Positions 1-10,051 are shown, counted from the stretch's first letter. The stretch is 64,000 nt of DNA from Rhabditophanes sp. KR3021 (GCA_963281155.1 CAUJLY010000001.1:8990001-9054000); one strand, 5' to 3'. Notes: generated by a model not told the origin, from the sequence alone. Numbers and translations are program-made.

Positions 1-596
1 ATACTAGAGAAGGTGCACAAGAAAAGTTGGCAGAAGGAAAAGACTTTGTTTCTCAAAAAGTGGATGATACTAGAGAAAATGCTCAGAAAAAATTCCAAGA
101 TGCGAAGAATTTTGCAGGTGAAAAAGGTGATGAGATTGAAGAGAAATTCGGGCAGATTGAACATGGAACTCAAGAGAAGTGGGGTGGTGTTAAGGATACA
201 GTTGCACAAGCATGGGAAGACTTAAAAGCCTCATCTCAAGGAGGAAATGAATCAGATGAGGGAAAAGCACGTGACCCTGAAGACACATTCCCCAAAGGTG
301 TTTCCGATGAATTTAGAAAAGTTCAGATTAGCGAAAAGCATTCCGGAGAAAAGGAAGCAGCAAAAGTATCCGAACAAATATATGATCAGCCTATTGATAT
401 TGGACAAGAAGAGGAAAAGTCTTTTGTTGATAAGATCAAGGAAGGTACTGAAGAAACGTATGCTAAGGTAACTCAAGCTGGAGAGGATTTTGTGGAAGAC
501 ATCAAATCATGTGGTCAAAAACATGCTGATGCTTCTGAACAATCCGGACAATTGAAAAAAGATTTCCACGACGAAAGACTCGGGGAAGCTTTTTAA
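1..596 (+). CDS. LEA-like hydrophilic stress protein, 5' end outside window
   Basis: The frame is open from the window edge (first full codon at base 3) to a TAA at 594-596, so the 5' end is missing. About 197 residues are visible. The protein is very rich in K, E, D, A, Q and G and has almost no hydrophobic runs. It carries loose 11-residue repeats of the LEA group 3 (LEA_4) kind, with segments such as EKFGQIEHGTQEKWGGVKD and GEDFVEDIKSCGQKH. LEA group 3 proteins are disordered in water, fold into amphipathic helices on drying and protect membranes and proteins. It lies upstream of another long LEA-like gene on the same strand, so the two are probably a tandem duplication. I cannot say whether it has a signal peptide. 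The general class is clear; the exact role is inferred. Confidence 0.7.
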   Translation, partial: TREGAQEKLAEGKDFVSQKVDDTRENAQKKFQDAKNFAGEKGDEIEEKFGQIEHGTQEKWGGVKDTVAQAWEDLKASSQGGNESDEGKARDPEDTFPKGVSDEFRKVQISEKHSGEKEAAKVSEQIYDQPIDIGQEEEKSFVDKIKEGTEETYAKVTQAGEDFVEDIKSCGQKHADASEQSGQLKKDFHDERLGEAF

Positions 597-1320
597 GTAT
601 TTCATTTAAGTGATTTTATTTTAATGTGTATTCTATTTGTTTTAATCTGTATTACCAATAAACTGATATTATATAGCATATATAACCACATTCCAAATAA
701 ATATTTTTGCATAAAGTGTCAAAGTTCATGATCGGTGATTCCTTAAAAATGGATAAACATATCTTGTTGACGACAGTTCTTTTATTTTTCTTCATCATCC
801 TTTAATAACATTATCATAATAATAAATAATGTCCAGATGATTAATTATTCTCATAAATCAAACCTCATACATTTTCAAATAAACTTTATTCTAAGGTAAT
901 AAAAATGGCGTTCCCTAAAATACTTTCACATAACCAATGTTTTGTATTTATGTAATTAAGGACTGAGCCACGATATTGTTATTTTTGCACTATCTATTTA
1001 TATCCTTCAAATAACAACAACAGTTATTGTTATTCTGTAAAAGACGTTAAATAGGTTGAAATTAGTGAGCTTTTTTATGTTGTGTTGATGATTTTTATGA
1101 AAAATAAGGTATGAGAAAAGTAAAAAATATTGCGACATATTCTGTTTAGGACGAGTATCAATATTTTTAAACTTAATAAACATATTGAGATGTTTTCTGT
1201 TTTCATGCTTTAAAGCTTTTTATAACATGTGACGGAGTTATGTTTTTTAATTATGTATATTCATTTTGCCTTTGAGTAATTTACTATTTTCTAATTTGTT
1301 TTATTTTTAGATAGATTAAA
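597..1320. other. Intergenic spacer between two LEA-like genes
   Basis: AT-rich and without a supportable gene. AATAAA signals near 657 and 697 fit the 3' end of the upstream gene. A TTTTTAG at about 1303-1309 directly before the next gene's ATG looks like a cis- or trans-splice acceptor. I see no TATAAAAG box of the kind found before the short LEA-like genes. Confidence 0.5.
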
Positions 1321-2329
1321 ATGATAAAGAGATTTATGTTTAAGCTTTTGGTAAGATAGATTTATTCAAATTTAAGTATTTACATTTCAGTTCGTATTCT
1401 TTGTACTAGCACTTCTCATCAAGCCAGTATATTCGTTGAGTGCAGACGAGGCAGGTCAAAAGATAAAAGAAGGTTTCTATTCTGTTTATGACGCTGCAGG
1501 TAATACAATTGGCCAAATACAAAAGCTTGCCCTCGACAGACAGGCCGAAAATAAAGAAAAGTTTGAACAAAGCCAAGCAGATGCCAAGGAAAAGTTTGAT
1601 GAGGCCAAAGAACATGTAGCACATTACGGCAACATTGTTTACGACAAGTCAGGGGAAGTAATTGGTCGCTTCAAGGAAAAGTTCCAAGAGTATTCGGAGG
1701 AAGGACATAAGAAAGCAAGTGAGTATGCTATTTTGTTCAAAAAGCAAGGGATGGAACATGCTAAAAATGTTTATGATGCGACGGGCAATTTAATTGGGTA
1801 TGGTTATGAGTTTTTGAAGGAACATGGAATTCCGTTGTATGAGGAGGGAAAAAGGAAGGCAGGGGAGTATGCAAATCAGGTTAATGAGAAGTTGAAGGAG
1901 TTTGCTGATGATGAAGGTGGCATTAAGGATAAAGTTAAGGATAGTGGTGATAATTTGAAAGAAAAGGTCAAACAAAAGATCGAACGATTAGCAGAAGAAA
2001 GTGATGATGAAGAAGATAAAGAAACAGATGGTCAGGAAATGGAAGAAACTTTAACGGAGAAGGCTCAAGATGTTAAAGAGACTGTGAGTGAGAAAGCTGA
2101 AAATTTGAAAGAAAAAGTCGAAGAAGGCAAAGAAACTTTAACAGACCAAGCAAAAGTATTGATCAATGATGGAAAAGAAACTTTTGCAAAGGCTAAATCA
2201 GAAGTAGATGAAAAAGTTGTTGATGCTAAGGAAAAGTTAGTTCCAGATGAAAGCGCCGAAAAGACAGATGAATCAAAAAGCATATACGAACAAGCGAAAG
2301 ATTATGTAACTAGTAAACTTGAACTTTAA
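1321..2329 (+). CDS. Secreted or ER-targeted LEA-like protein with repeated YD..G..IG motif
   Basis: Two exons, 1321-1350 and 1391-2329, joined across a 40-bp GTAAG...TTTCAG intron in phase 0, give 322 aa. The first 25 residues form a clear signal peptide: basic start MIKRFMFKLL, a hydrophobic core FVFFVLALLI, and a likely cut near VYS-LSA. The mature part is highly charged and LEA-like. Residues 43-51, 94-102 and 138-146 repeat a YD..G..IG motif (YDAAGNTIG, YDKSGEVIG, YDATGNLIG), each followed by a K/E-rich helix. From about residue 190 to the end the protein is long K/E heptad or 11-mer repeats of the EKAENLKEKVEEGKETL style. The signal peptide is only visible if the tiny first exon is included. 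This is a candidate extracellular, cuticular or ER-lumenal desiccation protectant. The class is well supported; the location is predicted. Confidence 0.75.
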
Positions 2330-2533
2330 TCATTGTGTTGTCTATTTTTGTGTGTAATACTTATTCATATTTAAAATTTAATCGTACCTCATATGTTTTA
2401 TTATTTATAATATTTTAAAGGAAGTAAATTTTATGTGATGACAGATGTTTTACTTGATAATTAAAATCCAATTTATATGTTACACAAATAAGCAAAAAAG
2501 AAATCATATACAAAATTGTGTCTCGTGGAATAT

Positions 2534-3629
2534 TTAAATAGCAGTTGTTTTTGTAGCCTTAAATTTAACATTCCCAGATGTCTTAATAGATTTACTTCGA
2601 AACATTAAAGAATTAAAATTGCTCTTTAACCTAACTCTTAAACCTTCACTAAAGAAAGGCAGCCACAAATTGGACAAAAGCATGATAATATTCATCTTTG
2701 GAAACAACCAACTGAACATATAGTTAGCGTATGTTTGGTTTGGAATACCCCAAATTAATTGATTGCAATAATAAATATACGCTACGTCAACTAATTGCAA
2801 TCCAAAAGTAATGAAGGCATAAATAGCTAATTTGGTTTCTTTTTTATTTCCAGATTTAATAACTGAATTTGTAGACTTAAATTTCATACGTAATAATTGA
2901 GTTGTTGTTATGAGATTTAAGATTAATTGAATTATGGCAAAGAATATTGTTACCCGGAACATGGAGTCTTGAAATTTGAGGCCAGTATACCATTTTGGTC
3001 TTGCTATGTATGAAGCGTAAATGGTGAAGTTATTCGTTGAATACAGTTCGAGCATGGTTGTTCCGTAAGTTCCAAAAAACATGTAATAAGTGAAAAATAT
3101 GGGAACTATTATTAATAACACAACTGATCCAACTAACACTTGATTTGAGTTCTTAAAATATAGGTTTATCAAATGTTAAATTATATAAAATTAAACTTGC
3201 ATGATAGTCCAATTTCACAAACATCACAGACCAGCATCTATTGAATGCCAGAAAAGAAATAAAAATTGGACTCATGAAAACTCTCCATGCTGTCATAATG
3301 TACAAAACTCGAAACGGTTCAAATGCTTGATTATTACCAAATAGACTGGCAAATGGTGGATACAACAAAAGGTAATGGCAAAAGAAAGCCGACACAATAT
3401 CTATCACCGACACAAAGCCATTTATCAAGACATAAACGTAGAAATTAGATTTGAAAGCTGGTTCACTTTTTCTATTCCCAATGATTACTCTCAGAATCGA
3501 GATTTGCAACACCAAATTAATAGCAAGCAATATTATTTGAATAATCAACCCGTACAATGTAACATAAACTGTTACGAAAGGTAAACTCTTTTGAATTTTT
3601 TCAATTATTGGTTCTGTAGAGTCATTCAT
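2534..3629 (-). CDS. Seven-TM chemoreceptor, Srg-like
   Basis: Exons 3629-3201 and 3151-2534 (- strand) give 348 aa. The 49-bp intron has a GC-AG pair (GCAAGT donor). The paralogue at 15025-16126 has an ordinary GTAAGT at the same place, which supports the junction. The ATG at 3629 is chosen because it aligns with the paralogue's start; another ATG lies 12 codons upstream. About seven hydrophobic segments are visible, with a short polar N-terminus, an FNR motif at the end of a TM segment (LAFNRCWSVMF) and a basic C-terminal tail. Nematode Srg and related families are G-protein-coupled receptors, mostly in sensory neurons. The family assignment within the superfamily is tentative; 7TM chemoreceptor is fairly sure. 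Confidence 0.75.
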
Positions 3630-3665
3630 AGCAAAAAAGTGAAAATGCGTTATTTTTGTAAACAT

Positions 3666-4168
3666 ATATAAATTAAATTTTATTAATCCTTTTTATGCCA
3701 TTAAGTACCCGTTAATTTCTTACGTGTTAATCAAAAATAGTTTTTGGTAGGTGAAATTTAATTATGGATGTGGTTTTGGGGTAAAAATGCCTTCTTAGAA
3801 TTGAAAAACATCATTAATTACAGGTTACGTCTTAATTATGGACGACGATCTAATGCTTATAGTTATGATGCAAAACTACTGCACTATAAAATAGTTGTTG
3901 AGATTGCATTTTATTTACTTATTAACAATTAAATACACACAAATAATGTTTTCTCTGTCAAAACAAAACAACTTAACATTTTTTAAGAATGTTTTTATTA
4001 TTGGTGTTAAACAAATGTGTTTGCAGCTGTCTCAAAATTTTGGATACCATTTCATGTTCAATTACTTGTTGTAAATTCAAAAGACAATAAATAGAATTGA
4101 GATTGTTATCAAATTAAGTACACACAATTATAACAAAATATTTTGTCGATTTCAAATAACAAATTTAG
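3666..4168. other. Intergenic region, no gene seen
   Basis: AT-rich spacer between two - strand chemoreceptor genes. No open frame or RNA gene can be supported. GTAAACA occurs at 3658-3664, just upstream of the Srg-like gene, but without the TATAAAAG box seen at the LEA-like genes. Confidence 0.4.
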
Positions 4169-5161
4169 TTATCCGATCTTCGTAGACACTTGTATCATTG
4201 TTGAGAATTTTTTAGGCTTTAGATTGAGTATCCCGTACTCTGCAATAGTCTCTCGTATTGTATTGTTGAAGCATATATAAAAAATGGAATTGAAACCTTG
4301 AACCGAAATGGCTAATGTCGAAGAGACCAAGTAATACCAATTCGGCACACTCACATACTGAACATACAAATAACCTACTGAACTGGCCAAAATTAACAAA
4401 GAATTCAAAAAGACAGTAGCGAAGATAGATTTTGTGTAATCACCAGTTGATTTAAAAGCTATTTTGCTCTTGATTTTAGTTTGGTGTATGAGAAAGATTG
4501 CGAAGATTGAATAAATTATCAACAACAAGAATCCTACCAGTAAATTTGTAAAGTAATGAGAGGCGTTGTAATACTTGTCTGTGATCTTGAAATTGTATCC
4601 ATAGTAAGGATTGAAAAAATAGCATTGCCCCCAGGCATTGAAAAAAATGGGATTGGTGAACATGAAAAGGTACAAAGCATAACTAACGGCACAGAATATC
4701 CAAATAAAGGTTTTATATCCATTAAATAACATTTCTTGAGTTGGTGGATGGGCAATTGCTAAACACCTGTTGATGGCCAGAATCACTGTGAGCACACAAG
4801 TTAAACAGTAAAAAGCCATGCAAAAGCACCCAACTAAATAACTTTCCAGTACATTTGAGCAATATACGTTCCCTGTACTCATTAAATACCCCGTATAAAT
4901 GCCCATCACCATCAAATTTACTACATCACAAACGCCGATTGCCGCCATTATTCTAAACCCATTGAAACTTCGATGTCTTTCGTGAAGCATCGCCATCAAA
5001 ACTAAACTAGCTATGCACAAGTAGATGAATGATATGAACATAAAAAAAGTTCCAAACAAAACATTTCCCTTCTTCGGATCATCAAGCATTTCTTGGGTAA
5101 AATTAGCACAACTGTAATGAACATTATAAACGAGGTAATTGTAGAGAGTATGTTCGACCAT
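4169..5161 (-). CDS. Seven-TM chemoreceptor, Srt family
   Basis: A single open frame of 330 aa starts at ATG 5161. It has seven hydrophobic segments and the hallmarks of nematode Srt receptors: an N-terminal YSC before TM1, an INRCLAIAHP motif after TM3, then LFNGYKTFIWIF and a conserved FFNPYYGY stretch in the loop before TM5. The C-terminus has the usual NSIFYICFNNTIRETI end of TM7 and a short basic tail. Srt proteins belong to the Srg superfamily of C. elegans chemoreceptors and are thought to be chemosensory GPCRs in ciliated neurons. The homologue at 16459-17524 has an intron late in the gene that is absent here. It lies next to the Srg-like receptor at 2534-3629 on the same strand. Confidence 0.85.
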   Translation of the reverse strand: MVEHTLYNYLVYNVHYSCANFTQEMLDDPKKGNVLFGTFFMFISFIYLCIASLVLMAMLHERHRSFNGFRIMAAIGVCDVVNLMVMGIYTGYLMSTGNVYCSNVLESYLVGCFCMAFYCLTCVLTVILAINRCLAIAHPPTQEMLFNGYKTFIWIFCAVSYALYLFMFTNPIFFNAWGQCYFFNPYYGYNFKITDKYYNASHYFTNLLVGFLLLIIYSIFAIFLIHQTKIKSKIAFKSTGDYTKSIFATVFLNSLLILASSVGYLYVQYVSVPNWYYLVSSTLAISVQGFNSIFYICFNNTIRETIAEYGILNLKPKKFSTMIQVSTKIG

Positions 5162-5715
5162 AATTAATTGGAATGTCTTTGACTAATTAAATTATCATTT
5201 TATATTTTTTTCTGTGGGTGTGACAGTCGCATTTTATTGTAGTCCCTGGTGCCATTTAATTATAGACTGATGCCAAAAAGAACCAAATATTATGAACTAA
5301 GTACACTGCCATTTTATATTTAATCTTTTATTAAATGTTATGTTGAAATGTATTTGATATTACTTTAAGAAGCATTATCAATTTATAATTATTATTATTG
5401 TAAAAAAGATTATATGTTTGTGTGGTGAATTAAATCAACAAAACGGATTTAAATCATAAGACGCCATCCATCATATTATTTATTAAAAAGATTCTGAAAC
5501 GTCAAAACACTTGGATTACTTCATTTCTTTTATTAAAAATATTACTCAGTCTCATCAACATTTATGTAGACAAAGAAATACTAGATAGTCCTGTTTTTGT
5601 CCAATGTATCACTTGCACATCAGACAGTCGACGCAAACATGAACAATTTGAGAAAAAATGCTCATACATACATTTTGTTTACTATTTTTAGTACATTTTT
5701 TGAGAATAATATTTG
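5162..5715. other. Intergenic region upstream of LEA-like gene
   Basis: AT-rich spacer between divergent genes, the Srt receptor (-) and a LEA-like gene (+). Apart from the promoter elements at 5716-5757, nothing is recognisable. Confidence 0.4.
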
Positions 5716-5757
5716 TGTTTACCAATTGAAATACCCCTTTTTGTTCGAGTATAAAAG
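5716..5757 (+). promoter_or_regulatory. TGTTTAC element plus TATAAAAG box before LEA-like gene
   Basis: TGTTTAC at 5716-5722 matches the published DAF-16/FOXO binding core. It sits 34 bp before a TATAAAAG box at 5750-5757, and the ATG at 5832 follows 82 bp after the box. The same two-part arrangement recurs at four other small genes in this cluster. Confidence 0.6.
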
Positions 5758-5831
5758 AAACATTTTCGTTTATTTTTTCACATTTGTACAAGTTTTTAAC
5801 AAAATTTACTACATTCACCTATAATCTAAAC

Positions 5832-6008
5832 ATGGACAGACAAGCTAAAGATGATGCCAGAGACTTGGAAGAGAAGGCCCGTAACTCTAAGGACCAAGCC
5901 GCCAACAAAGTTACTAACATCAAGGACAAGGTCTGCGATCGAATTGGGGATGCCAAGGAATATTGCCAGGATAAGGCTCACGAACTTAAGGAGAAGATCT
6001 GTGATTAA
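5832..6008 (+). CDS. Short LEA-like protein, 58 aa
   Basis: The ATG at 5832 is chosen over an in-frame upstream ATG at 5784 because the TATAAAAG box at 5750 would put the transcription start near 5780, and because the 58-aa product then resembles its neighbours in size and charge. It starts MDRQAKDDARDLEEKARN and is a single amphipathic helix of K/D/E/A residues with LEA group 3-type 11-mer spacing, plus three cysteines in the C-terminal half. There is no signal peptide or TM segment, so it is probably cytosolic. AATAAA lies at about 6072. It closely resembles the product at 6758-6916 (shared NK, DK and ICD/VCD steps), which suggests tandem duplication. Confidence 0.75.
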   Translation: MDRQAKDDARDLEEKARNSKDQAANKVTNIKDKVCDRIGDAKEYCQDKAHELKEKICD

Positions 6009-6651
6009 GTCAACTCTACAAAATTAAATGTGTGTCATATGACTTTTTTTATATAATCAATTTAAAAGATCTAATAAATTTCTTCAAATATACTTTTCTT
6101 ATTTACTTGTTTCTTTGACATTTTTTTACGAACTTAAATACACTTGTATTTGTGCTAACGATATAATAAAGTTTTCGATTATAAAAATATTTCTGACTCT
6201 CAATTACAGTTGCTGATAAAGTATTGTATGTAAATATTGATGCAAACGATAAATCACAGTTGTTGTTTAGAGGAGGTTAAACTAACGGATATCTTTGAAA
6301 AACATTGACTTCAACAACATGTTGTTGCCAAAATGATTGTGAGTGCACATAATTTGATCAAATATTGATAAATGTGTTTATAGCACAAACAAAGTAGACT
6401 TTGCCCTTTGCTATTTATAGAAGAAAGTGTTATGAAGGAAACCACTTACCAGACCATACATCAATCTGAAGTAACCATAATGTATTGACAAATTTGAAGA
6501 TGTTTGGCTGAAAAAGCTAAAACAATACAAAGATTAGTTTTCTTTTTAGGCCATCTGTCACTATGTTTTTTGAAACTCTCTTTTCTAATCAACAAATATT
6601 ATTGTTTTGGGAGTGAATACAATCCTCGTCCGTATTACATCAAATATTAGG

Positions 6652-6706
6652 GTAAACATGTTTTTGTTTTTGTTATATACTTCTACCAATGAAGGTAATA
6701 TAAAAG
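6652..6706 (+). promoter_or_regulatory. GTAAACA element plus TATAAAAG box before LEA-like gene
   Basis: GTAAACA (the reverse complement of TGTTTAC) at 6652-6658 lies 47 bp before TATAAAAG at 6699-6706. The ATG at 6758 is 59 bp after the start of the box. This is the only one of the five promoters with the element in reverse orientation alone. Confidence 0.55.
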
Positions 6707-6757
6707 AAATATTCTGTTGTGAATCTTCACCATTCTGAATACTAAAAAACTAATACC

Positions 6758-6916
6758 ATGGACAAGCAAAATATTAAAGACAAGGCTAGAGATGTCAAGG
6801 AGGGAGCCGCTAATTTAGCTGACAAGACTAAAAATGCCGCCAAAAAGACTGGGGATAAGATTTGTGACAAGACTACGGAAATGAAAGATGCTATCAAGAA
6901 CAAGGTTTCCGACTAA
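6758..6916 (+). CDS. Short LEA-like protein, 52 aa
   Basis: ATG at 6758 and TAA at 6914-6916 give a 52-residue product starting MDKQNIKDKARDVKEGAAN. Almost every third or fourth residue is K or D/E, with alanine between, as in LEA group 3 repeats. It carries a single cysteine. The TATAAAAG box upstream, a polyadenylation signal at about 6988 and clear similarity to the 58-aa product at 5832-6008 all support it as a real gene despite its size. It is probably cytosolic. By analogy with LEA group 3 it would protect macromolecules during water loss; direct evidence is absent. Confidence 0.72.
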   Translation: MDKQNIKDKARDVKEGAANLADKTKNAAKKTGDKICDKTTEMKDAIKNKVSD

Positions 6917-6999
6917 TTTGTGTCGTTTATAAATGGGCTTTGATTGTTTATACCTTTTTTGGGAAGTTAATTTTTTTAATAACCTTTAATAAAATTGAT

Positions 7000-7931
7000 T
7001 CTTCTGTACTTTTTTGCTATTATTAAATTTTAAATAAATAATAAATCAAACTGCATTTGGTTGATTTATTTTAACAGTTATTCATCGGATTAAAATGAGC
7101 AAGTAGCTACATTTGGAAGTCATTGCAAAGTTCAATGAATGGTTCTATTACAATTTGTTTGTTGGGAAGTCGCCTTTTTATTTCAAATTGTGGATCAGCT
7201 GTTGGAGCAATTGATAACCAAGTTAGATTACTAAATGGGAGTCTGAAGCTGATCCAGAAGAGAAAACGATGTGATTAATCCACCACCATACAATATTAGC
7301 AAGTTTAATTTTAACGAGCTGAATTAATTAGATAGATATTATATTGTTATGATATGCTTACCGAAACAGATCGTCAAAGGAATCATTTCATAAAATCATT
7401 TTTAAATTACTTTGATGCAAATTTTTAAATATCTTTGATACAATTTATAAATGACCTTTATACTATTTTTAAACAACTTTTATACAATTGCCAAATATTG
7501 ATTATGCTAATAAATGTAATTGCCCATCTTCCGATTGAATCATAAATGATGTTACCAAGATATTTGTAAGGTGTCGTTATAAAAGTTTGTATGATGGAGG
7601 ATAAGTGTCTTGTTATCAATTTTCAGACACATAAATATTTTGAAAGTTATTATGATGCATACATAAGCACAACCATGCTTAATAACAAGTTTCTTAAAAT
7701 AGACTCATTTAAAATTCTAATTTTGACATAGTATGTAGTATCAAAACTTTTTGAAATGATAAGGACTTAGAAATGGGAAAGAACTGATCAGTGTTATTGT
7801 TATGGAAATATCAATCATCCTTGTCTTCAAATAAACTATAATTGGACAATCCTGACCATAATAGATAATATTGTTTAAAAATGCATCGTAAAGGTATTCC
7901 TAATCATAGAAAAGTCTCTTAACTGTAAGCA
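7000..7931. other. Intergenic region, no gene seen
   Basis: About 0.9 kb of AT-rich spacer between two short LEA-like genes. No open frame of note, and no splice-like blocks that join into a protein. Confidence 0.4.
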
Positions 7932-7988
7932 TGTTTACTATTTACATAAACATGTTTACCATGATAAGGATCCAATTCGGTATAAAAG
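7932..7988 (+). promoter_or_regulatory. Clustered TGTTTAC/ATAAACA elements plus TATAAAAG box
   Basis: TGTTTAC occurs at 7932-7938 and 7953-7959, with a related ATAAACA at 7946-7952 between them, followed by TATAAAAG at 7981-7988. The ATG of the next gene is at 8052. Three FOXO-type cores within 28 bp make this the densest of the five promoters. Confidence 0.65.
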
Positions 7989-8051
7989 GATTGGCTTTTT
8001 GTGAATTTTACAACATTCTAATAATTACTATTGAATATTACTACTAATAAC

Positions 8052-8243
8052 ATGGATCATTCTAAAGAACAATGCAAGCAACAAAAATGTCATGAGAACA
8101 AAGAAGACGAATGCAGAGACAAACTTCATCAAAAGGCTGAATTTGTTGCTGACAAAATCAGAAATAAGGGAGGCGATACTCATAAAAATGCCGAGACAGC
8201 TGAACATGTCAAAGAAAAGATTCAAGGAAAACTTGACCACTAA
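8052..8243 (+). CDS. Short hydrophilic LEA-like protein, 63 aa
   Basis: Starts at ATG 8052, 71 bp after the TATAAAAG box; an in-frame ATG at 8031 is possible. The product begins MDHSKEQCKQQKCHENKED and is rich in K, E, H, D and Q, with three cysteines near the N-terminus and LEA-like helical spacing afterwards (KAEFVADKIRNKGGD, AEHVKEKIQGKL). It has no TM or signal segment. AATAAA follows at about 8283. It is less repetitive than the two upstream paralogues, so LEA-like is a weaker description here, but promoter, size, charge and position put it in the same group. Confidence 0.65.
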   Translation: MDHSKEQCKQQKCHENKEDECRDKLHQKAEFVADKIRNKGGDTHKNAETAEHVKEKIQGKLDH

Positions 8244-8734
8244 ATTTCTTTTTAATAGGTTTTTCAAATTCATTTTGCCTGAAATAAAATAAATTTTTTA
8301 TCTTTCTTTTACTTTTTAGTAATATTTATGACCATAACCAATAATATTATGTCTTTAATGTGCCAAAAATAACTTAGATGTTTTAATTAATTTCTAAAGA
8401 TAGATGCTGTTTCCCTGAATATTAAATTATTACAAAAACAAGTTATCCCACAAAATTTAATAATCTATGGACATGACAAATCTATATTTAATTATGACCA
8501 AACAGATGCAATCATTGTCAAAACACTTTCCCTATTCACTTTCAATTGGTATAAAAAACAACTTCTGTCAAATTAGAGTTCAGACAAATTATTCCCTTGA
8601 AATGTTCACTAATTGGATGTTCATTGTTTTTTAGCAAAATAATATTATTTTAAGAGTAACAGATGATGTATTTTTCCTGAATTGTTCATGTTGATTTTGG
8701 GCTTTGGTCTGTTTTTGTTGACGAGTTGAAGGGA

Positions 8735-8770
8735 TGTTTACAGATACGGGGTTGAATTTGGATATAAAAG
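8735..8770 (+). promoter_or_regulatory. TGTTTAC element plus TATAAAAG box
   Basis: TGTTTAC at 8735-8741 lies 28 bp before TATAAAAG at 8763-8770; the chosen ATG is at 8845. A GTTGACGAGT at 8717-8726, just upstream, is repeated exactly at 9623-9632 in the next gene's promoter. Confidence 0.6.
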
Positions 8771-8844
8771 GCACGAATTTTAATGAATGATTACCATTTT
8801 CAATAGATTTATCTTTTGTGAAAATATTTACTACTAGCCTAATC

Positions 8845-9039
8845 ATGCAACAACCTGAATTTAAGGAGGAAAACCGGGAAACCAAAGAAATCCCTACTAT
8901 CAAGACTAAAAAATGCTGTAGCAAATCCAGCCAAGAGAAAGGACTCGGAGAGCGAATCAAGGAGTCAGCTATTAGTGCTAAGGATAAAGTTGTTGAAGGA
9001 GCTCATAACTTAAAAGACAAACTTACTGGATCCGATTAA
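8845..9039 (+). CDS. Short LEA-like protein, 64 aa
   Basis: The ATG at 8845 is 82 bp after the TATAAAAG box, the spacing seen at 5832. An in-frame ATG at 8818 would add nine residues. The product begins MQQPEFKEENRETKEIPTI. Its second half (GERIKESAISAKDKVVEGAHNLKDKL) is a typical LEA group 3-style amphipathic helix; the first half is a charged, probably disordered lead with a KCC pair. AATAAA follows at about 9089. No targeting signal is visible, so it is probably cytosolic. Part of the same tandem group. Confidence 0.68.
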   Translation: MQQPEFKEENRETKEIPTIKTKKCCSKSSQEKGLGERIKESAISAKDKVVEGAHNLKDKLTGSD

Positions 9040-9099
9040 ATGCATACTCTGACAATATATAAATTAATTTTGTTAATCTTTGTATCTAATAAAATAGTT

Positions 9100-9663
9100 T
9101 GGATGATGACTTGTTTGTATCGTTTTATTCGAATAGACCTGGGTATGGCATCCCTTTGATTATAAACAGTAGGCCATTCTTTAAAATTAATATAGGAAAA
9201 TATTTATGCCGTATATTTAAATAGTCATTAACTGTTATTCTTGTTAAAACAGGCATCACGGGTTATTATTCGAAAACAATCTAAACCAATTTAGGCTATT
9301 TCGAAATAGTTTTAAATAACTTCTTGATGCTGCAATACTAAATATAAAATAAACGCACACGAATTATAACATTAGTTGATTGAACTTTATAAAATAATTA
9401 TCAAGCAGCTCAACCCATAATCTCCTTTTTATATTGTTTGATGTACTTCTAAAAGACAATTTTCTTCTTCCCATTACTAAACTAAAAATAATACAACTGC
9501 CCCTTCATTAAATTCCCAGTAAATATTATTTGCGGCTATTAACTAGGTATTTCCCTAAAAAACCACGTCCATGTCCTTTTGTTTATTATTTTTTGCAAGC
9601 AAAAGTAAAGTGTTTTAAAAATGTTGACGAGTCAAAACATTGTTTTTTAATGTCTTATTTTAG
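9100..9663. other. Intergenic region upstream of the mitochondrial-type LEA-like gene
   Basis: AT-rich, no gene seen. It holds TGTTTAT at 9580-9586 (a near match to the FOXO core) and GTTGACGAGT at 9623-9632, shared exactly with the promoter of the preceding gene. Confidence 0.4.
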
Positions 9664-9672
9664 TATATAAAG
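9664..9672 (+). promoter_or_regulatory. TATATAAAG box before mitochondrial-type LEA-like gene
   Basis: TATATAAAG lies 61 bp before the ATG at 9725, within the spacing seen at the other short genes. Unlike them it lacks a perfect TGTTTAC just upstream. Confidence 0.45.
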
Positions 9673-9724
9673 AAATATATTTTTTAGATCATCAACATAT
9701 TTATAATTTCTTTTACTATCAAAA

Positions 9725-10051
9725 ATGATGCGTCCAATGAGTATTGTATTGAAGCCAATGGTTCAGATTTCTAAAAACAAGGTTCCGATGAATGTTAATG
9801 TTACGGCTGATTATTCTTTGAGACACGTAAGTCTAGGGCAAATCGAATGCTTGTATATTGATCCATTTTAGCCAACTGAAGACATCACCAAGCTTGCACA
9901 TAAAGTAAATGTAGCTGCTGCTGCCGCCGTCAATAAAGCTAAAGACTTCACCAAACAAGCTACAACAAAAATCTATGGGAAAGTTCCGAGTGGTAAGAAG
10001 CCTGACCAACCAAAGAAAGATTCAAAGGGTGAAAAACCTGGCAACAAATGA
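9725..10051 (+). CDS. LEA-like protein with predicted mitochondrial presequence, 93 aa
   Basis: Exons 9725-9826 and 9872-10051 are joined across a 45-bp GTAAG...TTTTAG intron in phase 0. The N-terminal 34 residues begin MMRPMSIVLKPMVQISKNK; they contain R, K, S and hydrophobic residues and no acidic residue until position 29, the pattern of a mitochondrial targeting presequence. The rest is an alanine/lysine amphipathic helix (VNVAAAAAVNKAKDFTKQAT) and a K/G/P-rich, probably disordered tail. A mitochondrial LEA group 3 protein is known from Artemia, so a mitochondrial protectant is a reasonable reading. The start and splice are well supported; targeting is a prediction from composition only. 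Confidence 0.65.

Noticed and set aside
6595..6740. Heat-shock elements upstream of LEA-like genes
   Set aside because: Isolated GAA/TTC pairs occur but no run of three alternating units near the TATA boxes.
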